Shown: piece after piece, positions 15,554 through 24,364 of the stretch
Numbering within the stretch: the first letter of the stretch is position 1
Layout: each line of letters opens with the position of its first letter
Source: MGIIb-O5 sp036154155
GTDB lineage: Archaea; Thermoplasmatota; Poseidoniia; Poseidoniales; Thalassarchaeaceae
Direction: 5' to 3'
NCBI GenBank assembly: GCA_036154155.1
Contig: JAYZLP010000001.1
Coordinates: forward strand, 1-46,303
DNA length: 46,303 nt
The notes under the pieces: generated by a model
What the model was told of the DNA's origin: nothing
Database searches by the model: none
What the model saw: only the letters and a program-made list of their open reading frames with translations
Program-made: the position numbers and the translations under genes

Positions 15554-15836
15554 GCCCCTCCCCCCTCTTTCGCTTGTCGGAAGTGTTGCTGATAAAGAAA
15601 ACATACTCTCCTGAATTCTCCACTACTTCTAGAAGATTTACTCCCATTCTGTCGCATAGGATGGGGATGTCACGGAGTGTTTCTGGATCGTCACAAACAA
15701 CCTCGAGAACCCAAGCCGTATCCGACTCAAGTCGAACAGAAAGTGAGAATATGGCCGCCTTAGTTTCGTGTATTGGAATAGGGCAGAAGAATCCTAGAAG
15801 ATCCAGACGTTTGGAAACCTCTTGCCTCCCTGCCAT
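15546..15836 (-). CDS. TusA/SirA-like sulfur carrier protein
   Basis: 96-aa protein with the TusA fold signature: LDLLGFFCPIPIHETKAAI, in which Cys18 of the CPxP motif is the expected persulfide carrier. VCDDPETLRDIPILCDRMG follows, then a beta strand YVFFISN. Family members pass sulfur to tRNA thiolation or other sulfur-transfer enzymes; the acceptor here is unknown. It lies between a DEAD-box helicase gene (24 bases upstream) and ribA, whose start it overlaps. The extra 10 residues before the motif and the charged tail are unremarkable. Confidence 0.82.
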   Translation of the reverse strand: MAGRQEVSKRLDLLGFFCPIPIHETKAAIFSLSVRLESDTAWVLEVVCDDPETLRDIPILCDRMGVNLLEVVENSGEYVFFISNTSDKRKRGEGHE

Positions 15837-15860
15837 TACCTCACCGTAGCTGAAACAACC

Positions 15861-17285
15861 TCATGAATTCACAATAGCCGGCTTAAGGGAACGCCCTTGG
15901 AATTCCCTCCCCTTGATCACATCAATGACGTATGCCACCTTCTCGACATGCACCTCGACAATGGTCTCTTCATCGTCAGAGGTAACTTCGCCAATCGCTA
16001 TTTCGGGAATCCTGGACTCCTTGACTATCCAGTCCACGAGCTCCCTTTTCGTGGCTTCTGAATTATTTATTTTCATACTAACTCGAACCATCCCGAAGTA
16101 ATCCGAAACCTCGTCCCAGTCATCCCTCTTGGGCACGAAGTCCCTTTCACGGCCCTCGGGAAGTGCTGGAGGTTCAGTGAATGGAATTTCAAGCCCCCAT
16201 GTAGAGCAAATCTTGTCGATCATAGTTACTTCTGAACCAGTAGCGAAACTCCAAGCCTCGCCCTTTTTCCCCATCCTGCCGGTCCTCCCAATCCTGTGAA
16301 CGTAGACTTCAGAATCATCAGGCAGATCATAATTGACAACGTGGGTGATGCCATCAACATCGAGCCCACGAGCTGCTACGTCGGTTGCAACCACTATCGA
16401 CTCCGAACCGTCTCGGAATGAGTCAAGGACCCGCTCCCTCTTGTTTTGAGGCATATCTCCATGCAGCCCTACTGCCTTGAATCTGAACTTACCTAGCCTC
16501 TCAACAATTAACTCGACCATCCTCTTGGTGTTTGTGAAGATAAGAATCTGTGAGTCGCTCCCGGAACTCCCAATAATTCTGCCTAGGGCCCAAAGCTTGT
16601 TCGCCCGTCCGACCTTGATTGCAAACTGCTCAATCTCCGGGACTTCTACTTCCAAGTCCTCGCTCATAACATGGACTGGATCATCCAGGAATTCCTCTGC
16701 GGCATCCAGTACTTCCTGTGGGAATGTGGCGCTGAACAGTAGTGTCTGCTCCCTATTGACGGTCCGCTCAAAAATCCAGAGAACATCGGGGAAGAAACCC
16801 ATGTCAAGCATCCTGTCTGCTTCGTCCAAGCAGAAGAGAGTGATACTCTCCATTTTCAGGTGACCGCGCTTTGCCATATCGATCACCCTGCCCGGGGTAC
16901 CTACCACTATGTCCGCACCATCATCGAGCCTCTTTGCTTGTTTCTCAATGTCCGTGCCCCCGTACACCGTCTCAATTTTCAGTCCCTTCTCACCTTGCAG
17001 AATGCCCATTTCTTCCGAAACTTGGACTGCCAGCTCCCTTGTTGGGCACAGAATGATTGCCTGAATTTTTCCTATGACACTGCATCTTTCTATCGCAGGA
17101 ATTCCAAAGGCAGCGGTCTTTCCAGACCCCGTTCTCGCCTGTCCCACAACGTCGCGACCCTTCCTGGCATGAGGGATCGCTTCGATTTGAATTTCAGTTG
17201 GTTCTTCCCATCCACGCTCCACAATTGCTCTGGAGATGTGGCTCTCTAGGTCCCATCTATCAAACCCCTTGGGTTTATCATTCAT
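15861..17285 (-). CDS. DEAD-box RNA helicase
   Basis: ATP-dependent RNA helicase of 474 aa with complete motifs: Q motif (GWEEPTEIQ, 25-33), motif I ARTGSGKT (50-57), PTREL, GG, TPGR, DEAD (154-157), SAT (185-187), then in RecA2 IIFTNTKR-like ILIFTNTK, VATDVAARGLD and HRIGRTGR. Residues about 385-474 form a small C-terminal alpha/beta domain like the RNA-binding domain of DbpA/CsdA-type helicases (inferred from VRVSMKINNSEATKRELVDW). It may act in ribosome assembly or mRNA remodelling. The ATG follows the 94-aa gene by 15 bases in one operon. Confidence 0.93.
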   Translation of the reverse strand: MNDKPKGFDRWDLESHISRAIVERGWEEPTEIQIEAIPHARKGRDVVGQARTGSGKTAAFGIPAIERCSVIGKIQAIILCPTRELAVQVSEEMGILQGEKGLKIETVYGGTDIEKQAKRLDDGADIVVGTPGRVIDMAKRGHLKMESITLFCLDEADRMLDMGFFPDVLWIFERTVNREQTLLFSATFPQEVLDAAEEFLDDPVHVMSEDLEVEVPEIEQFAIKVGRANKLWALGRIIGSSGSDSQILIFTNTKRMVELIVERLGKFRFKAVGLHGDMPQNKRERVLDSFRDGSESIVVATDVAARGLDVDGITHVVNYDLPDDSEVYVHRIGRTGRMGKKGEAWSFATGSEVTMIDKICSTWGLEIPFTEPPALPEGRERDFVPKRDDWDEVSDYFGMVRVSMKINNSEATKRELVDWIVKESRIPEIAIGEVTSDDEETIVEVHVEKVAYVIDVIKGREFQGRSLKPAIVNS

Positions 17286-17300
17286 ATGAATCCCTCAGGA

Positions 17301-17585
17301 TCAGAAGTTCTCCGACTCCTGGATTTCCGCCTGAAGTTCGCCCATCCAGTACTTCTTGCAGTTCTCTTTCGTCAGAAACTGATCCTTGCTAGAGAAGTTG
17401 TGGTTGTAGTGGTTGTCCTGTACGGATGCAAATTGAGTAGGCTTCCTTTTGTGGAACTTCTGAAGCACATGCTGCCTCATGTATTGCCTGAATTTCAGAG
17501 CCTTGGTCCTGTTGTATTTGCCAGAGGCCATTCCATCCCATAGCAGCTCGAATCGCTCTGCCTTCTCGTCAACGACTTCGCTCAT
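17301..17585 (-). CDS. Conserved-looking small basic protein (94 aa)
   Basis: 94-aa soluble protein rich in Lys, Gln, His and aromatic residues (KYNRTKALKFRQYMRQHVL, HKRKPTQF). No known family is recognised. The ATG overlaps the stop of the HEAT-repeat gene by 4 bases and the helicase gene follows 15 bases later, so it is probably co-translated. A nucleic-acid or ribosome partner role is plausible from charge and context only. Confidence 0.65.
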   Translation of the reverse strand: MSEVVDEKAERFELLWDGMASGKYNRTKALKFRQYMRQHVLQKFHKRKPTQFASVQDNHYNHNFSSKDQFLTKENCKKYWMGELQAEIQESENF

Positions 17586-18811
17586 GGACTTCCCTCGCTT
17601 TCCGGCCGACCTAACTCCTGTTTATGATGTTCACCCATGGGTTGTTCGGGCCCCACTTTGGCATCTGGGTCATCTTCTTCCGAAACTGTCGGGTTATCTA
17701 GCGCTGCCAAGAATCGGTTCTTTTCTTCCTCGGAACCCTCCATTTCTATGTCTATGGACAGAGAACTCAACTTCTTCCTGAGGTCGGTACGGGTTTCTTG
17801 TTTTAGTAGCTCAGCAGCAGTCTCTCTGAGCTCATTACCGCTGAGAACAATTGTCAGAAGCTCAATACAGGCCTTACGTAGATTGTAATCTCTATCTCGA
17901 GCACCATCTAGAATCATCTTAGCCACTCTGGGGCTCTGCATGTCGAGCCTCTTTAGGGCACCAATCGCTGATTTTCTGACTCCGGAATCATCGTCCGACA
18001 TTGCAACTTCGACAAGAATTGCGGCTATTCTGGGCTCAGAACCAGCCAGCGCGTTCAGGGTTCTAGCAGCATTCCTCCTAACATCCTGGTCCTGGTCTTC
18101 CAAGCACCATCCTATCAAGTCCCAAACCTCAGCACTAGACTTTGGGGCAAGAACCCTGAGTATCTTCGAACCCCTCCTCCGCAGATCAACATCTTCCTCT
18201 CTGATCAGCTCGTCAATGTGGAGGCAACCTGTTTCAGTCCAACTCTCCGATGCCATCTTCAAAGCACTAAACGCATTGTCCCTGTGCCTCTTCCTTGTAT
18301 CCCTCAATTCCCTGCGCAGTATCATCTCGCAACCCGAGGGAAAGATAGGGGCCATCTTCTTCAGCGCAACCATAGCTTCTGAACGCACATCCTCTTCATC
18401 GTCAATCAGCCTATCCGAAAGGCATTGCAGGAGCCCCTCGTGCTTCCTCAATGAGAAGGACGGCAGTGAGCTAAGTGCCAGAGTCCTAATTTTGGGGTCG
18501 TCATCATCCAGACATTCCAGTAGTATCGAGTGGGCTTCTTCTGTCTGAGCCTCACTAACCCTGTGCAGGGCCAGTATCCCATCTCCTCGCCTCGCGAAAC
18601 CCCCTCCTGCAGTCCTTGGCAACTCTATGGCTCCTTTCGTACCACTGGAAAGCTCGATGATTTCTCCCTCGGGAACCACCCTCCAAGCTCCCTCTGGAGG
18701 GAGCAGTAGCCTGATATCGGCCTCGTCCTTCACACTCCCCCTGGTAAGCGGTCGCCCTGTCCTCGGGTCTCTTGCAATGTACTCTCTGGCCACGTTTGTC
18801 GCCCCGCGCAT
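17582..18811 (-). CDS. HEAT-repeat protein
   Basis: 409-aa soluble protein whose residues from about 80 to 365 are HEAT repeats of about 30-35 residues. The signature helices are DDDPKIRTLALSSLPS, DEEDVRSEAMVALKKMAP, DVDLRRRGSKILRVLAP, DQDQDVRRNAARTLNALAG, DDSGVRKSAIGALKRL and DYNLRKACIELLTIV. HEAT solenoids are protein-protein or nucleic-acid scaffolds; no enzyme domain is seen. The C-terminus is acidic and disordered. ATG 18811 is chosen; an upstream TTG at 18850 would add 13 residues. First gene of the operon with the 94-aa protein, helicase, TusA-like protein and ribA; divergent from the DUF2240 gene. Confidence 0.85.
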   Translation of the reverse strand: MRGATNVAREYIARDPRTGRPLTRGSVKDEADIRLLLPPEGAWRVVPEGEIIELSSGTKGAIELPRTAGGGFARRGDGILALHRVSEAQTEEAHSILLECLDDDDPKIRTLALSSLPSFSLRKHEGLLQCLSDRLIDDEEDVRSEAMVALKKMAPIFPSGCEMILRRELRDTRKRHRDNAFSALKMASESWTETGCLHIDELIREEDVDLRRRGSKILRVLAPKSSAEVWDLIGWCLEDQDQDVRRNAARTLNALAGSEPRIAAILVEVAMSDDDSGVRKSAIGALKRLDMQSPRVAKMILDGARDRDYNLRKACIELLTIVLSGNELRETAAELLKQETRTDLRKKLSSLSIDIEMEGSEEEKNRFLAALDNPTVSEEDDPDAKVGPEQPMGEHHKQELGRPESEGSP

Positions 18812-18881
18812 AGTATCGACATTATTCAACTGACTGACTGTTCGTCCCAATTAGGGGCGAACATCTTTTCAACCGTCTAGC

Positions 18882-19472
18882 GTGTATAGTATCGTGATTA
18901 GTCAAGACTCGGAGGAGGAAGTACGACGCTTCATCAACTCAAGCTTCTCGGGATCTCCCGGACTTCACCTTCCCAGTGAGGAACTCCTAAGGCTCTGGTC
19001 CCTGGAATTCCAGTGGTTCTCTCCGTTGGAGTCATCTGAAGTACTCGAAAAACTAATTGAAGCCGGATGGCTATCTATTTCCGAAGACGGAGTAAGCCCC
19101 ACTGAGGGAATAGAGACATCCCTCCCGCCACTGGGGTGGAGGCCAATATTTCGCAAACTAGCGAATCCTCCGACGATCCCCTCACAAGCTCCCGTAGAAA
19201 CCGTGAATGAGCCAGTCCCAACTTCGGTTACCATAGTAAACAGTCATGAGAACTCGGCAAAATATCCCCCTGACTGGGCTGAGGGGTCAATACCCCACTT
19301 GATCTCAGTAATCGGGGAAAAATCGGGACTTGATAGTAAAGAGGTAGTCAGAAGGGCCCAACGGAAGAGGAGGGCGTTGGGCCATGTGACTTTGTGGATG
19401 TCTCTAGCTTTGGTCGCGAGAGACCAAGGGCTTGACATGTCTCTAATTGACGAGGTGATAGGGGAAAATTAG
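18882..19472 (+). CDS. DUF2240-family protein
   Basis: 196-aa protein resembling archaeal DUF2240. The N-terminal half has EELLRLWSLEFQWFSP..SSEVLEKLIEAGWLSISEDG, a winged-helix-like pattern, followed by PPLGWRP. After a Pro/Thr/Val linker (about 100-130) the C-terminal half has PHLISVIGEKSGLDSKEVVRRAQRKRRALG..TLWMSLALVARDQGLDM. Function is unknown; members are restricted to archaea. Starts are GTG 18882 or GTG 18894. Its TAG overlaps the TAA of the convergent RND gene by two bases. Confidence 0.7.
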   Translation: MYSIVISQDSEEEVRRFINSSFSGSPGLHLPSEELLRLWSLEFQWFSPLESSEVLEKLIEAGWLSISEDGVSPTEGIETSLPPLGWRPIFRKLANPPTIPSQAPVETVNEPVPTSVTIVNSHENSAKYPPDWAEGSIPHLISVIGEKSGLDSKEVVRRAQRKRRALGHVTLWMSLALVARDQGLDMSLIDEVIGEN

Positions 19473-22015
19473 TCCCCATTTGCTGTTCTGACCTCTGCCG
19501 CAAGGAGTACTGGTAGGACGAAGAGTGCCAGAATGAATGAGAACGCCACTGAGATAGAACTGACCACGCCGAAGTCCCTGATTACTGGGATAGGGGACAG
19601 CATCAGAACCAGGAAACCACAGATTGTTGTGCCGGCTGACATGAGAAGGGCGGTGCCAGTTGTAGCGTACATGTCCCTCATGGCCTTCCAAACGCCCATC
19701 CCCTTCTCCCGATTCGTCTCGAAACTCCTCCAAACATGTATTGAGTAGTCTATGCCTAAACCTATGGTGAGTGCAGTAATCATGATCGTCAGAACGTTCC
19801 AGTTCAGTCCCAATGTGGCCATAGAACCGACTACCCACGCCCCCGCTAGCCCGACCGGCAATATCACCACGAGAGACTGACCCAGCCTCCTGGTCAGCAA
19901 GAATAGAACCATTATTGAAACAAGCAGGCTAATGCCTGTAGACTCTATCTGGGATACCACCAGCCCGGAAAGTATCCCGTCAATCATGACAACATCTCCC
20001 GTTGCATATGCTCTGCAGTCAATCAATCCGTCTTCTTCTATCAGGCTGGCCTGGTGCTTGAATATCTCCGAGACCCTTGCTGAGTCCTCACTATTCCTCG
20101 CCATCACGTCTATACTCATTTTTAGGTATAGCAATTGACTCCCGTCCTTAGTCAAAGCTACATGCCCAGAGACTCTCTCCGACCAGCTATCCCCCCTCAG
20201 CGCATCACCCGTCGAATCGTTGGAAAGTAGGGCACCAATGGCCGCGGAGATGTCACCTTCTTCGAAGCCGTCTGTAATGTCCAATTCACCCTCAAAAATT
20301 CCCAAATGGAAAGTCTCGCCGAAGGACGGATCATTCTCAACTGCATCCCTGAGAATTGGATATAGCCCATCGTAAGAAGGCCTGTCTGACGTAGTACTTC
20401 CCGGATTGACAACCTCTGGAATTCCGGAAATTCTTGTGTCCAAGAAATCCAACCCCCTCAATATGTCTCTTTCGTTATTCAGAGACGAAGACCCCTGACT
20501 AGGCTCAATGATGATGTCGACGGATTTCCATGCGGCGGCATCATATGATTCGTATATGTCCTGTCTAACCTGCATGACGTCCATTTCATCTTCCGAAAGG
20601 AAGTCGGTCAATTCGAAACTAGTATCCAGCTCCATCACAGCAACCACCACTGAACCAGTAGTCAGTGCAGCAACAGCTAGCATCACCCACACAGTGTTCT
20701 TTCTCTGGAATTCAGTAACACTGGATGCAGTCTTCTCCAGTTGAAGGCCTCCTCCAATATTGTTACCAACGCCCCTTTCCGCCACAATGTGTGTTGCTCC
20801 AACGGTCACAGTGCTCGCGATAAATGCAGAAACCACCCCCAGAGCAAGGGTTACACCGAACGTCCTAAGGGGCGGCAGTGGGGAAAGGGAGTTTGAAAGG
20901 AACGCGAAAACTGTGGTAATTACGGCGAGCGTCAATGCCATCCTCAGTGAGGAGAACGACTCAACCCATGCCTCCGCTGCCGAATGTTTCACCTTCCGGG
21001 CCTTTTCGTATCCCCTTTGCAAGTGGATAGAGTAGTCTATTCCCAGCCCTAGGACAACAGGTGCAACCGCGACTTCGAGAATCGAGAAACGCATTCCCAT
21101 TAGTGTAATAGTTCCATATGTCCAGATTAGGGCCGCAGTAAGGCTCAGAAGTGGTGCAGCCACCATAATGAATGAACGGAATGCAAGAGCCAAAACGGCC
21201 ACTACGACTGCTATTGAAATCAGGAAAAGCCAGACCATCTCGTCTAATGTGGTATCGTTAATGTCGCTACTAATCAAGTCATCAGAAATGACCCCGTAAT
21301 TCAGGTTCTCAGAATCAGAATCACTCAAAGAACTCCTGATCCTCTGAGCTAGGTTTTCCCTGATCTCTCGATCCATTTCGCCATCCAACTCTATCACCCA
21401 TAGGGTGCTGGATGCTCTAGGGGTTGGATCCCCTGTGCCCTCTTCCAACCACTCACAAACATGCTCATACTCGAAGTCTGTATGCAGCATCGCGGACGAA
21501 GCAAACGAAGCGGCCGAAATGGCCTTGTCATCGCCTACGGCATCTATACACGTCTCGTCACCGGAAACCAGACTATCCAGGATGGATGACCAGTCGCTGA
21601 AATTTCCTATCCCCCCGCTATTAGGCGATCTTTCTAGGATTGCTCTATTCACTACATCTGCAGCATTGACATGAGCGTATATCCCCCCTTCCTTGCCAGC
21701 AAGAGAGTCAATCATTTCCATGTCACTTAGCAAATCTTGTAGTGAGGAAACTTCCAGAACATTCCCTTCGCCATCGGCCGGGCTGACGTGGATGTAAATC
21801 CTGTGGCCTGTTGGAGGAATCACGGAATCGACCCTTTCTTCGGCCAGGTCGGAGGCGCTCTCGGGGGAGAAAGAGTCCAGATCAGTCGTGAAACTTGGCA
21901 GAGGCGTCACTACACTGACCATATAGCCAGTCAGTAGGATGCTAATGACCAATGCCGGGAGGGCCATTTTCTCAAACATCTCGGCAACTCCCGAATCGCG
22001 AGGTGCGCCCTCCAT
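19469..22015 (-). CDS. RND/MMPL-family exporter (848 aa)
   Basis: Membrane protein of the RND superfamily (MMPL/SSD type). It shows internal duplication: an N-terminal helix (about 15-35), a large exported loop, five helices (about 265-415), a second helix (about 445-465), a second exported loop, and five C-terminal helices (about 690-840). The two signature helices read VVLGLGIDYSIHLQRGYE and TIGLGIDYSIHVWRSFE, each with Asp in the proton-relay position. Archaeal homologues may export lipids or other hydrophobic compounds; the substrate is unknown. Glu/Asp-rich exported loops are seen. A TATA-like patch (22039-22047) lies about 28 bases before the ATG, suggesting leaderless transcription. 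The gene stands alone. Confidence 0.88.
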   Translation of the reverse strand: MEGAPRDSGVAEMFEKMALPALVISILLTGYMVSVVTPLPSFTTDLDSFSPESASDLAEERVDSVIPPTGHRIYIHVSPADGEGNVLEVSSLQDLLSDMEMIDSLAGKEGGIYAHVNAADVVNRAILERSPNSGGIGNFSDWSSILDSLVSGDETCIDAVGDDKAISAASFASSAMLHTDFEYEHVCEWLEEGTGDPTPRASSTLWVIELDGEMDREIRENLAQRIRSSLSDSDSENLNYGVISDDLISSDINDTTLDEMVWLFLISIAVVVAVLALAFRSFIMVAAPLLSLTAALIWTYGTITLMGMRFSILEVAVAPVVLGLGIDYSIHLQRGYEKARKVKHSAAEAWVESFSSLRMALTLAVITTVFAFLSNSLSPLPPLRTFGVTLALGVVSAFIASTVTVGATHIVAERGVGNNIGGGLQLEKTASSVTEFQRKNTVWVMLAVAALTTGSVVVAVMELDTSFELTDFLSEDEMDVMQVRQDIYESYDAAAWKSVDIIIEPSQGSSSLNNERDILRGLDFLDTRISGIPEVVNPGSTTSDRPSYDGLYPILRDAVENDPSFGETFHLGIFEGELDITDGFEEGDISAAIGALLSNDSTGDALRGDSWSERVSGHVALTKDGSQLLYLKMSIDVMARNSEDSARVSEIFKHQASLIEEDGLIDCRAYATGDVVMIDGILSGLVVSQIESTGISLLVSIMVLFLLTRRLGQSLVVILPVGLAGAWVVGSMATLGLNWNVLTIMITALTIGLGIDYSIHVWRSFETNREKGMGVWKAMRDMYATTGTALLMSAGTTICGFLVLMLSPIPVIRDFGVVSSISVAFSFILALFVLPVLLAAEVRTANGD

Positions 22016-22092
22016 GCCATGTCGCCAATCAATACAGTGTTTAACTTAGGCTCACTTTGGGCCCCTTAGGGCCCACAACTGTATGAAAGCCC

Positions 22093-22100
22093 TCAAAAGG
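22093..22100 (+). promoter_or_regulatory. Candidate TATA-like element for rpo11
   Basis: TCAAAAGG is centred 27 bases before the rpo11 ATG, and no Shine-Dalgarno sequence is visible, so a leaderless transcript is likely. A GC-rich inverted pair of GGGCCC hexamers lies upstream at about 22069-22084. Confidence 0.3.
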
Positions 22101-22123
22101 GGGCGGCCGGTCGCCCGGTCGAC

Positions 22124-22381
22124 ATGTCCATCAAGGTTCTAATGAATGAAGGCCGAGAACTCCGAGTCAGGATTAGTGGGGAGAGCCACACTACGCTGCA
22201 GCTTTTCAGATCCAGACTGAATGACAATTCCAGTGTCGAATATGCGAACTTCTTCCAGAAGCACCCAGATCTGGATGAGCCTGAGTTGTATGTCCGTGCA
22301 GTAAAGGGAAAGAGCGCTGAGAAGGTTTTCAGAGACCTCTGCTCTGGTATCTCTAAGGAGTTCTCCGGGCTGAAGCTCTGA
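22124..22381 (+). CDS. rpo11: DNA-directed RNA polymerase subunit Rpo11 (L)
   Basis: 85-aa assembly subunit, homologous to eukaryotic Rpb11 and the N-terminal part of bacterial alpha, which dimerises with Rpo3 to nucleate polymerase assembly. Recognised from family features: SIKVLMNEGRELRVRISGE at the start, GESHTTLQLFRSRLN, HPDLDEPELYVRAVKG and a C-terminal amphipathic helix. Normal length for archaea. truD follows 20 bases downstream on the same strand and is probably co-transcribed. Confidence 0.9.
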   Translation: MSIKVLMNEGRELRVRISGESHTTLQLFRSRLNDNSSVEYANFFQKHPDLDEPELYVRAVKGKSAEKVFRDLCSGISKEFSGLKL

Positions 22382-22401
22382 CGCCCTAGTGCGGTGAGAG
22401 A

Positions 22402-23802
22402 TTGAGTCCCCTAGAGATCGAGGAATCGTTAGGCTTAGTCGGCTGGTCGGTAGAGGACGACGGCATCGGGGGTCTCCTAAAGGTAAGAGTCGAGGATTTC
22501 AGGGTCGAGGAGGTCTCCAAGGTTCCAGCACTTGATCCGAAGGGAAGGTTCACGGTAGCAAGGGTGACGCTCCACAATTGGGAAACGAATAGGCTACTGA
22601 ATAGGTTGGCCAAGTCATGCGGAATTAGTCGAAATAGAATTTTTGCGTCGGGACTCAAGGATAAGCGAGCTGTCACCACGCAGATCCTAGTCATAGATGC
22701 ACCACAAAAGAGAGTCTCCGAGGTCACTATTCCCGACTGTGAAATTGAGATTCTAGGTCGCACACACCAGAAGGTCGGAATGAGTGACCATGATGGAAAT
22801 AGATTCACGATCACAGTACGTGGATGTTGTTATCCAGATGGATCTCCGATGGATGGAAAAGAGGCTCTAATGAGGGTTCAGAGAATTCGTAAGGGCCTTA
22901 GTGAGAATCTGGGTGCAGATGTTTTTCCTAATTGGATTGGCCCTCAGAGGTTCGGTGCCAATAGGCCGGTTACCCCTATGGTAGGTAGGGCCGTGGTTGA
23001 AGGGGATTTCGAAAGGGCAGTGGACCTTTACTTGGGGATGGCCGGAAATAGGTCCGGTGAGGAAACCGCGTCCTTCAGAAAAATGTGGAGGGAAACAAGA
23101 GACCCTGTGGAATGCCTGGGAATAATTCCTAAGCACCTCGGGTATGAGAGAGATATGCTTTCCAGATTATCAGAGGACGACTCTGACTGGCTGGGAGCGT
23201 TCAAGTCCCTGCCTCACTCTTTGCAATTGTTAACTATCCACTCACTCCAGTCCCTTGCATTCAATCACGCCCTGTCCCGTCGCCTTTCCTCGGGATTGAG
23301 CCTCATCCAGCCCTCTATAGGTGACATCGTTGCGCCACTCAAATCAAATGGTAGGATTGATGTCTCTAAGATGGCTTACGTCAGTGAGACAAATTTGGAC
23401 AGGTGTAGGAGGAACTGCGAACTTGGCAGACTCTCGCTCACAGGCCCCCTTCCAGGCAGTGACTCCAATCTTGCAGATGGCGAGCCTGGTTCTGTTGAGA
23501 GAAAGGCCTTGGCCGATACAGCTCTGGAATCTACGGATTGGATTGTCAAGAAGATCCGTAGATTGTCTTCATCAGGTACCAGAAGGCCACTATGTGTCCC
23601 CTTTTCCGATTTTTCTGTCGAAGAGGCGACGGAAATTCCACCTTCAGCCGAGGTCTCCAAGCGTTGGGAAGGCCAGCCTTTGGATGACGAGAGATGGAAT
23701 CCCGAGGGGGCGTCGCTAAGGCTCGTATTCACACTGCCTCCCGGGACCTATGCTACAGTCTTGATGAGGGAGTTCATGAGGTCTCCACTTGACCATTACT
23801 GA
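22402..23802 (+). CDS. truD: tRNA pseudouridine synthase TruD
   Basis: Isomerises a uridine in tRNA (U13 for the bacterial enzyme). The family signature SGLKDKRAVTTQ holds the nucleophile Asp87, preceded by an HNWETNRLL segment and followed by GNRFTITVRG and FPNWIGPQRFG. The 466 aa include the TRUD insertion domain (about 200-390). The proposed start is TTG at 22402, with GGTGAG (22393-22398) just upstream; no in-frame ATG lies near the conserved N-terminus. The stop abuts that of the convergent EF-1beta gene. Confidence 0.92.
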   Translation: MSPLEIEESLGLVGWSVEDDGIGGLLKVRVEDFRVEEVSKVPALDPKGRFTVARVTLHNWETNRLLNRLAKSCGISRNRIFASGLKDKRAVTTQILVIDAPQKRVSEVTIPDCEIEILGRTHQKVGMSDHDGNRFTITVRGCCYPDGSPMDGKEALMRVQRIRKGLSENLGADVFPNWIGPQRFGANRPVTPMVGRAVVEGDFERAVDLYLGMAGNRSGEETASFRKMWRETRDPVECLGIIPKHLGYERDMLSRLSEDDSDWLGAFKSLPHSLQLLTIHSLQSLAFNHALSRRLSSGLSLIQPSIGDIVAPLKSNGRIDVSKMAYVSETNLDRCRRNCELGRLSLTGPLPGSDSNLADGEPGSVERKALADTALESTDWIVKKIRRLSSSGTRRPLCVPFSDFSVEEATEIPPSAEVSKRWEGQPLDDERWNPEGASLRLVFTLPPGTYATVLMREFMRSPLDHY

Positions 23803-24069
23803 TCAGAGTCTGCCCATCTCTAGAGTTTCAATCTGACCAATCAGATCATCGGTGCCACGAACCTTGTCTTCAAACATGTCTACCGTTCCCTCGCCGTCCT
23901 CCAGAACAGCTTGAATCTCGATAAACATCATTCCAAATGCTAGTGGCTTGATTTCAGTCATTTGCACTTCGGGAAGCTCATTAATTGCTGAAGCAATCCC
24001 CTCATAGTTGGGACTGCCATCCTCTGGCTGGTCTAGAGTTACCTTGTACTTCACTACTACATGCCCCAT
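23803..24069 (-). CDS. Elongation factor 1-beta (aEF-1beta)
   Basis: 88-aa archaeal guanine nucleotide exchange factor for EF-1alpha, corresponding to the C-terminal domain of eukaryotic eEF1B. Family features are the start VVVKYKVTLDQPE, the core IKPLAFGMMFIEIQAVLEDGEGT and the tail IGQIETLEMGRL. The ATG is 12 bases after the stop of the zinc-ribbon gene, an arrangement common in archaea. Confidence 0.88.
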   Translation of the reverse strand: MGHVVVKYKVTLDQPEDGSPNYEGIASAINELPEVQMTEIKPLAFGMMFIEIQAVLEDGEGTVDMFEDKVRGTDDLIGQIETLEMGRL

Positions 24070-24081
24070 GGAAAATCCCTC

Positions 24082-24249
24082 TCAAGGTCCCTGAAATCCG
24101 CATTCTACACATACGTACGCTACCCCTTGTAGGCGGCATCTCCTGCTCCTCCCGATTGAGTTTCCACAATCGGGGCAGGGGAACGACGTGCTCTTGGCAT
24201 CCACCAGGGGTGTTCCAGATGCAGTGCATGTAGTTGCTCTAGCTGACAT
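24082..24249 (-). CDS. Small archaeal zinc-ribbon protein, HVO_2753-like
   Basis: A 55-aa protein read from the minus strand. It starts MSARATTCTASGTPL, has FPCPDCGNSIGRSRRCRLQG and ends YVCVECGFQGP. The cysteines at 8, 25, 28, 38, 47 and 50 fit two zinc-binding sites. This pattern matches the small zinc-finger proteins encoded directly upstream of EF-1beta in many archaea; haloarchaeal HVO_2753 is the named example. Its role is poorly known. The stop lies 12 bases before the EF-1beta ATG, so both are probably in one transcript. Confidence 0.85.
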   Translation of the reverse strand: MSARATTCTASGTPLVDAKSTSFPCPDCGNSIGRSRRCRLQGVAYVCVECGFQGP

Positions 24250-24302
24250 TTCAGTTCCTCGATGGGGCGGCGAGCCACCTCCCCTTTTTAGCGTTGACCG
24301 AG

Positions 24303-24314
24303 GCCTCCGGAGGC
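24303..24314. promoter_or_regulatory. 12-bp perfect palindrome next to a TATA-like hexamer
   Basis: GCCTCCGGAGGC is a perfect palindrome in the divergent region between the zinc-ribbon/EF-1beta genes and the cupin gene. TTATAC (24315-24320) follows at once and may be the cupin TATA box. A T-run (24284-24289) could be the TATA box of the opposite transcript. The location fits an operator, but this is inference from position only. Confidence 0.3.
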
Positions 24315-24364
24315 TTATACCATCAGTTCAAACGCTGATACCCCTTCTGCCGATTTGAGATACT

